Of a stretch of DNA of 9,561 nt, positions 1 to 5,437 are shown one piece after another. The stretch's first letter is position 1. Every line of letters starts with the position of its first letter. Source of the DNA: CAZGMJ01 sp964526785 (GTDB lineage: Bacteria > Planctomycetota > Phycisphaerae > Sedimentisphaerales > Anaerobacaceae); assembly GCA_964526785.1 (NCBI GenBank), contig CAZGMJ010000116.1:1-9561 (forward strand), read 5' to 3'. Below the pieces are notes generated by a model, which worked only from the letters and a program-made list of their open reading frames with translations, had not been told where the DNA came from and ran no database searches. The translations under genes and the position numbers were made by a program.

Positions 1-27
1 GTTATCCTGTCTATAAACAAGCGCACA

Positions 28-41
28 AGAGGCGCGCCTCT
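28..41. repeat. 14-bp perfect palindrome
   Basis: AGAGGCGCGCCTCT is its own reverse complement. It has no loop and no following T-run, so it is not a standard terminator. It lies in a gene-free stretch that begins the window. Nothing recognisable surrounds it, and its role is unknown; it could be a protein-binding site or chance. Confidence 0.35.
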
Positions 42-90
42 ATATTTGGAGCAACACGCATGAATTGAACGAGATTCCACATAATCGAAG

Positions 91-121
91 GCCGCATCCT
101 CGCTGCAAGTCCTTATGCGGC
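91..121. repeat. Inverted repeat: 7-bp stem with 17-nt loop
   Basis: GCCGCAT (91-97) pairs perfectly with ATGCGGC (115-121). No T-run follows: the downstream bases are A-rich (AATGAATAGAAAAAA), so on the minus strand the hairpin would be preceded rather than followed by T residues. No gene is evident within 1-234 on either strand. Frame 1 is open from base 1 to a TGA at 61-63 (20 codons), which could be the tail of a gene outside the window but resembles nothing I know. Confidence 0.3.
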
Positions 122-198
122 AATGAATAGAAAAAACTTCACACTTCTCCATCTTCACATAGAGGCCCCTGCATTTTTAAACGAAAACTGCTCGACTC

Positions 199-227
199 TT
201 GTTTTCAGGGCGGCGATAGTGTATTCT
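199..227 (+). promoter_or_regulatory. Putative sigma70-like promoter of the decayed toxin-antitoxin module
   Basis: TTGTTT (199-204) and TATTCT (222-227) are separated by exactly 17 bases, with a G/C-containing spacer and an A/T-rich stretch upstream. The -10 element ends 7 bases before the ATG at 235, which would give a leaderless or very short-leader transcript for the toxin stub. The placement suits a toxin-antitoxin operon. The call rests on two hexamers and the spacing only. Confidence 0.4.
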
Positions 228-234
228 ATAAGAC

Positions 235-285
235 ATGCGAATCAGAGAGTTGATCTGGCCATATGAACAAGATTCCCAAGATTGA
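235..285 (+). pseudogene. Remnant 5' end of a BrnT-like toxin gene
   Basis: The ATG at 235 reads MRIRELIWP and then runs out of frame into the antitoxin gene, stopping after 16 codons. From memory, a start of the form M-[RK]-I-x-E-L-I-W is typical of BrnT-like toxins (RNase-type toxins of type II toxin-antitoxin modules), where it is followed by a stretch of the kind 'HIARHGVTPEEVEEV'. Here that body is missing and the homology ends about two bases before the antitoxin ATG at 263, which looks like an internal deletion joining the toxin's first nine codons to the antitoxin start. Toxin before antitoxin is the usual order of brnTA modules. The match is only nine residues long, so chance cannot be excluded; the support comes from its position directly upstream of an antitoxin-like ORF and downstream of a promoter-like sequence. 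Confidence 0.35.
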
Positions 286-382
286 TTCGATCGAAGAACT
301 CGCGCGGTTCTGGGACACGCACGACATCGTGGATTTCGAAGAAGACCTCGAAGAGGTCACCGAGCCCATCTTCGGGGAGTAA
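263..382 (+). pseudogene. N-terminal half of a CopG/RHH-type antitoxin, truncated
   Basis: A 39-residue reading frame with the pattern SIEELARFWDTHDIVDFEED and ending EEVTEPIFGE. 'FWDTHD' followed by an acidic 'D-F-E-x-x-L-E-E-V' and 'EP[IV]F' is the N-terminal signature of BrnA/CopG-type antitoxins partnered with BrnT-like toxins (Pfam CopG_antitoxin and relatives). Complete members continue for roughly another 30-40 residues with a ribbon-helix-helix or dimerisation helix ending in a motif like 'MGI-x-YQTLL'. Here the frame stops at a TAA (380-382) exactly where a short inverted-repeat element begins at 383, so the truncation is probably due to that insertion. The matching C-terminal portion appears on the far side of the element. 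There is no cognate toxin beyond a nine-codon stub. It is too short to be listed by most gene finders. Confidence 0.6.
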
Positions 383-453
383 TAGGGTCAGACTATAGAC
401 GATACTTGAAAAAAATGCAAGAAAATAAATTACTAATCTAAGGGCTGACCCTA
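383..453. mobile_element. 71-bp palindrome-ended, MITE/REP-like element
   Basis: The ends are perfect 9-bp inverted repeats: TAGGGTCAG (383-391) and CTGACCCTA (445-453). The interior is strongly A/T-rich and noncoding, unlike its flanks. Short elements ending in GGGTCAG/CTGACCC are, in my recollection, common in environmental bacterial genomes as REP-like or non-autonomous transposon sequences mobilised in trans by Y1/RAYT-type transposases, but no transposase is present here and the family is not certain. The element sits between the two halves of an antitoxin-like gene. No convincing target duplication is visible (the flanks are GAGTAA and ACATG). An alternative is a stem-loop of other function, such as an attenuator. 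Confidence 0.45.
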
Positions 454-455
454 AC

Positions 456-608
456 ATGTTCCCGGATTCTGTCGGATATTGCCGCGATATGGGGATCGAC
501 ATCTAGACCTTGCTGCAGAATAGATTGATCGACATGTTGATTCCCGGCGGCGACTTTCAACTAAATGAGTGGAATACAGCGGTGCTTAACGATAGATCAA
601 TTTGTTGA
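456..608 (+). pseudogene. Decayed C-terminal part of a CopG/RHH-type antitoxin
   Basis: From the ATG at 456 the frame reads FPDSVGYCRDMGIDI, a TAG stop at 504-506, then TLLQNRLIDMLIPGG and on to a TGA at 606-608. 'RDMGID-[YI]-x-TLLQ' matches the C-terminal helix motif of CopG-type antitoxins ('MGI-x-YQTLL'). The internal TAG stands exactly where Gln (CAG) is expected, consistent with a single C-to-T change. In the neighbouring frame just upstream the bases also read as S-D-I-A, which would fit a continuous helix of the type '-DIARDMGID-', so a one-base frameshift is likely as well. Taken with the antitoxin N-terminus at 263-382, this is probably the other half of the same gene interrupted by the 383-453 element, but I cannot align the junction exactly. 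Confidence 0.4.
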
Positions 609-614
609 TGAATG

Positions 615-620
615 AAAGGA
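615..620 (+). promoter_or_regulatory. Ribosome binding site deciding the start of the beta-helix gene
   Basis: AAAGGA lies 9 bases upstream of the ATG at 630. The in-frame ATG at 612 has no Shine-Dalgarno sequence before it, and this site would lie inside its coding region. The signal peptide also begins well at residue 1 of the 630 start. The 630 start is therefore preferred. Confidence 0.6.
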
Positions 621-629
621 CAAAAAATA

Positions 630-2495
630 ATGAAATGGAAAGTATTTGGTTTAACGATTCTTTGCCCGATTTTTCTGTTTACTGCTATGGATGCAGTTTT
701 TGCTGCGGGAGATCCACAAAACAATACGTACTATGTATCGATACAAACTGGGAGTGATAAAAATCCCGGCACGTCAAGAGACCAACCGTTAAAAACAATT
801 GAGGCCGGTATAAGCAAACTGCGCGATAACGATACCCTTGTCATAGGCCCCGGGGATTACTACATCGAACCCCAAGGCCAAATGATCGAAGATATCTCCA
901 ACTGCTGGATCGTCGCCAAACCCCGCGGAAAAGCCCTCATTACTGGCGACTGGAAAGAGGCCTATGAAGGCACAGTAAAATGGAAAGAGGAGGGCAACGG
1001 TTTTTATTCCGCGGAAGGGCCTCCCCATCCTCAAATGTCCGGTCACGTTGCGATAGACGGAACGGGCTATTATCTGCCGTTTCTCAACGCCCTGAGAAAG
1101 TCGGGGTTTGAGCGCAACAATGTATTTTTTAAGGTTCCTCCCTATGGATTTACTTTTGACAAGGACACGAAAAAACTGACTGTTCGCTTACCCGGAAATG
1201 CGGATCCGACGGGCAGGCCTATCGTCATTCAGAATCACAGAAGCAAACTCTTTGTTCTGCGCAACACAAAGAATGTTGTTATCGATGGACTTACCTTCAG
1301 GGGTGTGATTGCCGGCATCAGCGCGACAGAGAACAATGACGGCCTGGTTATCCGAAACTGTAAATTCGAGCATTGCCGCGGCGGCATCCGCCTGGAGAAC
1401 GCTGTCGATACGGTCATCGAGTGGTGCGAGTATACATTCAACGATATGGAACGATGGATGACGGAGGTGTTCAACCTCAATTCTGACCTAGGCGACCTCA
1501 AAAACGGAGCGGTGCGATTCAAACACCATATCCCGTATCATTATGGAAAAGGATTTTTTAACAATGAGCATGGGCTAGCCCGGGTTGAAAATCTGGTCAA
1601 TCACGAAAGCAGGTTCAATTATTCCCATGGCGTAATGGATGGTTTTAACTGGTATGGATGCAACGATAGTTCTTTCCATCACAATGTGGCCGGTTATATC
1701 TTTGACAACGCCTGGGAGACGGACCACGTTGATCCGGGATGGGGAAAGAATATGCGCATTCACCATAACCTGCTTCTCCAATGTATGACAGTCCCTATAT
1801 CCCAGCAGTATGGAAATGGAAAAGCCAAAAGAGAGGGGCCCGTGTACGTCTACCGGAATGTTGTCATTGGATACGATTATTACGGCTGGAAAGGAAGCGT
1901 CATCAAGGGCGTCGGCACGATATGGGAAAATGGGTACAGAGTCTTCAATAACACCTTCTGGGTAAAGACGGGGGGGTTGGCGAGCTTAGTGAGAGACCAG
2001 ACGTCCCCGGAAGCCCAACATTCAGCTTGGTATATCAACAACCTATTGATCTTTGAAGACGAGTTTAGTTTCCGCTACGAGAAGGGATTTCCCGAGCGTC
2101 AGGTGACCCACAATATTGTTGTGACAAGAAATGGAGAAAATGTAAAGCCCCTATTTCTCAAAAACGGCGGTAAGCATCTGCGCTCTATGGAGGAAATCAA
2201 GTTAAAGACAAAGGATATGGGAATAAGCCCGGATGATGGAGATAGGGCCAACGATCGAATCGATTTTTCCCTCACCAGGGAAAGCCCCTGTGTGAATGCC
2301 GGAAAGATACTGCCGGAATCATGGCCGAATGACGGTCGACACTATACGGGCAAGTCTCCCGATATTGGCGCTTTCGAATATGGAGAGCGAGTGGACTCAT
2401 ACGGTGTACCTTATAATTCCAACTGGCCCCGCCCCCGCGGAACCGTTTACGATGAAACACCGCCTGAGGGATTTCGCGATGTGGACGGATGGTGA
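630..2495 (+). CDS. Secreted right-handed parallel beta-helix protein, possible polysaccharide lyase
   Basis: Predicted 621 residues from the ATG at 630. A Sec signal peptide covers residues 1-25 (basic start MKWK, hydrophobic core, cleavage after AVFA), so the protein is exported. Residues about 34-80 read YYVSIQTGSDKNPGTSRDQP and then an aromatic and Gly-rich turn. This is the DUF1565-like N-terminal cap of many parallel beta-helix proteins. Residues about 205-480 contain recurrent beta-helix rungs of the type 'NVVIDGLTF', 'GLVIRNCKF', 'MRIHHNLLL', 'VYVYRNVVI' and 'YRVFNNTF'. The C-terminal part (about 545-585) carries 'SPCVNAGK...PDIGAFEYG', the usual closing segment of such proteins (choice-of-anchor Q type). 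The family includes uronate lyases and glycan-binding proteins, and I see no motif that fixes the catalytic type or substrate. Co-location with a PL1-like and a PL22-like gene suggests a role in degrading an acidic plant or algal glycan. Its codons, especially in the first hundred, are clearly more A/T-rich than those of the three genes that follow, hinting at a separate origin. The in-frame region after its TGA is discussed under the 2582-2831 fragment. Confidence 0.85.
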   Translation: MKWKVFGLTILCPIFLFTAMDAVFAAGDPQNNTYYVSIQTGSDKNPGTSRDQPLKTIEAGISKLRDNDTLVIGPGDYYIEPQGQMIEDISNCWIVAKPRGKALITGDWKEAYEGTVKWKEEGNGFYSAEGPPHPQMSGHVAIDGTGYYLPFLNALRKSGFERNNVFFKVPPYGFTFDKDTKKLTVRLPGNADPTGRPIVIQNHRSKLFVLRNTKNVVIDGLTFRGVIAGISATENNDGLVIRNCKFEHCRGGIRLENAVDTVIEWCEYTFNDMERWMTEVFNLNSDLGDLKNGAVRFKHHIPYHYGKGFFNNEHGLARVENLVNHESRFNYSHGVMDGFNWYGCNDSSFHHNVAGYIFDNAWETDHVDPGWGKNMRIHHNLLLQCMTVPISQQYGNGKAKREGPVYVYRNVVIGYDYYGWKGSVIKGVGTIWENGYRVFNNTFWVKTGGLASLVRDQTSPEAQHSAWYINNLLIFEDEFSFRYEKGFPERQVTHNIVVTRNGENVKPLFLKNGGKHLRSMEEIKLKTKDMGISPDDGDRANDRIDFSLTRESPCVNAGKILPESWPNDGRHYTGKSPDIGAFEYGERVDSYGVPYNSNWPRPRGTVYDETPPEGFRDVDGW

Positions 2496-2581
2496 TTCTT
2501 GGGACGTAAGCATGATGACGGATCCGGGTGGAGCAGTGCCTTAAACAGACCGAGCCAGACCACCAAGGCACAACCCCACCA

Positions 2582-2831
2582 GTGCTTAGCCCGACGCGTC
2601 CTGCTGCGAATGACGTCATCAGTTCGGCAACGATCGGTGCCGTTCCGCCTCGGCGGCAATTCGAACTTCCTCAGTGAAAGCAGCGCACCTTATGCTCTGA
2701 CAGGAGATGCCCTGGGTTCCTCCCTTGATACCTGCCGCTGGCTCTCATACAATCGCTGGCACGCCCAACCATGGGCCGAACGCAAGTGGCGGCGCCCGCG
2801 CGGCGCTTGGCATTACGTTCGAAGTTGTTAA
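2582..2831 (+). pseudogene. Frameshifted remnant of an Ig-like domain homologous to the start of the next gene
   Basis: Three reading frames together spell one domain. The frame at 2582 gives VISSATIGAV (ending about 2644), the frame at 2640 gives PFRLGGNSNFLSESSAPYAL then TGDALG (to about 2717), and the frame at 2707 gives WVPP, then AAGSHTIAGTPNHGP, then ALGITFEVV (to 2831). Residues about 75-142 of the DUF5060 protein downstream read, in the same order, NVGSVRFGLDDD, ENVPPFALAGD, TPSTGRHTITATPY and SLAVTFTV. The matches in order and spacing across two frame changes are strong evidence for a decayed copy of the same beta-sandwich domain. The middle part is in the same frame as the beta-helix gene ending at 2495, with no stop between 2496 and 2828. 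The fragment could therefore be a lost C-terminal domain of that protein or the remains of a duplicated DUF5060-type gene. The rest of the 390-base gap (2496-2581) has nothing recognisable, and I see no terminator. Confidence 0.65.
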
Positions 2832-2885
2832 GAACCAGTCGGGTTTGCGTTCAAGGCTGAGGATTATGATCATAGGAGAAAGAAG

Positions 2886-5156
2886 ATGAAACGCATTGTG
2901 GGAAAACATGAATCGTACATAAGTTGTTTGTTATTGGCCTGTTTCCTGTGTCTGCTTGCTGGCGGGGTGCAGGCCACAGAAGTGACCGGACTCGTCCTGG
3001 TAAACGCACAAACCGATCGGGATATCGGCCCGTTGGTCGATGGCGCGGAACTGGATATGGATAAGATAATCTGGGCGCTCAATGTTCGGGCCGAGACAAA
3101 AGGCAATGTAGGCAGCGTTCGATTCGGCCTGGACGATGATCCTTCGCGAATCGTTGAAAACGTCCCGCCGTTCGCTCTGGCCGGAGACGGCAACGGCAAT
3201 TACAACGCCTGGACGCCGTCGACGGGCCGGCATACGATCACGGCGACGCCGTATCGGCAATCCGGAGCAAGAGGTGACCCCGGTAAGTCTCTGGCGGTTA
3301 CTTTCACGGTAAAAGGAACTGCGAAGCGGCCGAGATCCGCAGGTCCGGCGCCGAGCAGCCAGTTACCGGATGTGGCCAGTGAAAGCGAATTTCTTGAAGC
3401 AATTGGAAGGATTCCTGCCCCGGTTGGCGGCAAAGCTATCCTGGAGGGTGAATTGAAGCAGTGGCACGAAGTCACATTGACGCTGGAAGGTCCTGCATCG
3501 GATGAACGCGCCAAGCCGAATCCCTACCTGCACTATCGGCTAAACGTGACGTTTACGCAGGATGAGCATTCGTTCGTCGTCCCCGGTTACTATGCGGGCG
3601 ACGGAAGAGGCGGCGAGTCGGGCAATAAATGGCGCGCTCACTTCGCTCCCCCTCGTACAGGCCGATGGCGATACGATGTATCGTTCCGGGCGGGCTATCG
3701 CGTCAATATCGACCTCGATCCGAAGGCGGGAAAGCCGAGCGCCTGTGACGGCGCGTCTGGCACGTTCACGGTTGGCGGATCCGACAAGGCCGCACCCGAT
3801 TTTCGTGCGCCGGACCGAGGATTGCTCAGAAATCGCGGCACGCACTATCTGATGTTCTCCAACGGAGACATCTGGCTCAAAGGCGGCCCGGATATACCCG
3901 AGAACATGTTCGGTTACGAAGGCTTTGACAACACGCCCAATGCGGGACACCGTTTCGCCGCACATAAAGCGGACTGGAAGCCGGGCGATCCGGACTGGGG
4001 CGGAGGAAAAGGTCGATGTTTGATCGGCGCACTTAACGCCATCGCTGAACTGGGCGGGAACTGCATCTACTTTCTGCCCATGAATATAGGCGGCGACGGC
4101 AAGGATACCTTCCCTACGATCGGACCCTATGAGAAACTGCGTTACGACAACTCCAAACTCGCCCAGTGGGAGATCGCTTTTTCTCACGCCCAGGCCAAAG
4201 GGATTTTTCTGCATTTCCAGCTTGCAGAGACCGAGAGTCGCAATGAGAATTATCACGACAATGGCGAACTCGGACCCCAACGCAACCTCTTCTATCGCGA
4301 ACTGATCGCCCGATTCGGACACCACAACGCAAGCGAGTTCGATATCGGCGAGGAAAACGATTACGGCACAGACAAGCGCGTAGAATTTGCTCAGTTCATT
4401 CGCACTCTCGATCCGTACGACCATCCGATCGCCACGCATACCAAAGGCGTCGATTCGTACTATGAACCTCTGGTCGAACGGCTCGCGGCGGGCAAACCGG
4501 TCGTGATCGATATGACCGCGTTCCAGACCGGCGCATCGCACAAGGGGCTGGCCAGGCAGATCCAGAAATACCGGGATGCGTCAGCAAAGTACGGCAAGCC
4601 CTGGATTGTGTCTGTTGACGAACCCCAGAAGATAGAAAACGACAAGGCCGACATCGAGAAAGGATACGCCTACGGACGCCGCAGCAAGCTCTGGCCGACG
4701 TATATGGCCGGCGGCGGCGGATTTGAATGGTACGTGCAGATGGACGGCGGCGGACATGCCTTCGACCACCGGATCGACAATTTCCGTGACATGGATATTG
4801 CGCTGCGATGGACCGCCATCGCGCGTTCGTTCCTTACGGCGCTGCCGCTTCTCGATATGAAACCCGACCACGATCTTTGCACCTCCGCCGGGGGTGGTGA
4901 TATCTATGTCCTGGCAAAGCCGGGCCTTTACGCGATTTACACCGAACGCTGTGACAGCGCCATGACGCTCGATCTCAGTGCGGACCGGGGCCTATTTGAA
5001 ATACGGTGGCTCAATCCCCGAAAAGGCGGCGATCTGAAGCCGGGAACTATCAAATCAGTGCGTGGCGGCGGTAAGCGAAACATCGGGCTTCCTCCCGAAA
5101 TGAACAAAGTCGAAATCGACAACGACTGGGCTTGTCTCGTCCGACGGCTCCCATAG
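2886..5156 (+). CDS. Secreted DUF5060 TIM-barrel glycoside-hydrolase-like protein
   Basis: Predicted 756 residues. The start at 2886 is set by AGGAG (2874-2878) 7 bases upstream. The signal peptide is residues 1-30 (cleavage after GVQA). Domains in order: an Ig-like beta-sandwich at about 31-142 (SVRFGLDDD, ENVPPFALAGD, GRHTITATPY); DUF5060 at about 183-272 (GELKQWHEVTLTLEGP, NPYLHYRLNVTFT, VVPGYYAGDG, GNKWRAHFAPPRTGRWRYDV), a jelly-roll found ahead of DUF4038-type glycosidase barrels; a TIM barrel at about 313-650; and a C-terminal beta domain at about 655-755 resembling the 'putative collagen-binding' module that ends such enzymes. In clan-A-like barrels the acid/base Glu lies at the end of strand 4 and the nucleophile at strand 7. 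The best candidates are Glu489 or Glu490 (IGEEND) and Glu579 (SVDEP). These are inferences by position. The DUF4038-related family includes glycosidases for plant side chains (GH140 apiosidase of rhamnogalacturonan II), so a hydrolase for a pectin-like side chain is plausible but not shown. A decayed copy of its first domain lies directly upstream. Confidence 0.85.
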   Translation: MKRIVGKHESYISCLLLACFLCLLAGGVQATEVTGLVLVNAQTDRDIGPLVDGAELDMDKIIWALNVRAETKGNVGSVRFGLDDDPSRIVENVPPFALAGDGNGNYNAWTPSTGRHTITATPYRQSGARGDPGKSLAVTFTVKGTAKRPRSAGPAPSSQLPDVASESEFLEAIGRIPAPVGGKAILEGELKQWHEVTLTLEGPASDERAKPNPYLHYRLNVTFTQDEHSFVVPGYYAGDGRGGESGNKWRAHFAPPRTGRWRYDVSFRAGYRVNIDLDPKAGKPSACDGASGTFTVGGSDKAAPDFRAPDRGLLRNRGTHYLMFSNGDIWLKGGPDIPENMFGYEGFDNTPNAGHRFAAHKADWKPGDPDWGGGKGRCLIGALNAIAELGGNCIYFLPMNIGGDGKDTFPTIGPYEKLRYDNSKLAQWEIAFSHAQAKGIFLHFQLAETESRNENYHDNGELGPQRNLFYRELIARFGHHNASEFDIGEENDYGTDKRVEFAQFIRTLDPYDHPIATHTKGVDSYYEPLVERLAAGKPVVIDMTAFQTGASHKGLARQIQKYRDASAKYGKPWIVSVDEPQKIENDKADIEKGYAYGRRSKLWPTYMAGGGGFEWYVQMDGGGHAFDHRIDNFRDMDIALRWTAIARSFLTALPLLDMKPDHDLCTSAGGGDIYVLAKPGLYAIYTERCDSAMTLDLSADRGLFEIRWLNPRKGGDLKPGTIKSVRGGGKRNIGLPPEMNKVEIDNDWACLVRRLP

Positions 5157-5163
5157 AAGGGAG
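5148..5163 (+). promoter_or_regulatory. Hairpin covering a ribosome binding site, overlapping a stop codon
   Basis: CTCCC (5148-5152) can pair with GGGAG (5159-5163) across a 6-base loop containing the TAG stop (5154-5156) of the DUF5060 gene. GGGAG is the Shine-Dalgarno sequence of the small ORF at 5172 (8-base spacing). The small ORF would be masked until ribosomes terminating on the upstream gene open the stem, which is a classic arrangement for translational coupling. The stem is only five base pairs, so the effect may be weak or accidental. Confidence 0.3.
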
Positions 5164-5171
5164 AAGAAGAC

Positions 5172-5348
5172 ATGCAGCGTTTGTGTTTGATGCTGATTGA
5201 TATGTTCATGTTTGTTCAGTACGAACGAAGAACCATAATGACGCGAAACAGTAGACGAGGCTGTCGTGCTGCAGGTGTCGGGATGTTTCTTCTGACGGCC
5301 GCCCTCGTGTATGGCTCAGCACATGCAGGTAAGGCGGTCGAATCGTGA
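5172..5348 (+). CDS. 58-residue ORF with a signal peptide but no mature domain (truncated gene or small peptide)
   Basis: The ATG at 5172 has a good Shine-Dalgarno sequence (AAGGGAG, 8 bases upstream), 15 bases after the stop of the DUF5060 gene. The protein has an unremarkable Met-rich start (MQRLCLMLIDMFMFVQYERR). Residues 23-52 then form a textbook Sec signal peptide: Arg-rich n-region (MTRNSRRGCR), hydrophobic core (GVGMFLLTAALV) and cleavage after SAHA. Only GKAVES follows before a TGA. The internal ATG at 5238 would give just this signal peptide and tail (36 residues). The simplest reading is the beginning of an exported enzyme gene whose body has been deleted, leaving 5349-5437 as featureless sequence before the next gene. 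A functional small secreted peptide cannot be ruled out. Confidence 0.4.
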   Translation: MQRLCLMLIDMFMFVQYERRTIMTRNSRRGCRAAGVGMFLLTAALVYGSAHAGKAVES

Positions 5349-5437
5349 CGATCAGAACTCCCGGAAAAGGCGGCTGGGCCGCTGTTGTCTCCGAGCCGTA
5401 ATCGGAATGAAGGTCTTCTTGACTGTATGAGGAAATA

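Noticed and set aside
242..502. 86-codon minus-strand frame with a hydrophobic stretch
   Set aside because: The hydrophobic run is the reverse complement of the A/T-rich 383-453 element and the acidic antitoxin codons. The sense strand explains the sequence better.
2493..2495. Recoding of the TGA as selenocysteine or tryptophan to extend the beta-helix protein
   Set aside because: TGA is used as a normal stop elsewhere (for example 7382-7384), no SECIS-like hairpin is evident, and the extension also needs a frameshift to encode the domain.
3540..4541. 333-codon open frame on the minus strand
   Set aside because: It lies wholly inside the DUF5060 gene, antisense to conserved domain sequence, and its translation shows no recognisable fold. 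Long antisense frames are expected opposite G/C-ending codons.
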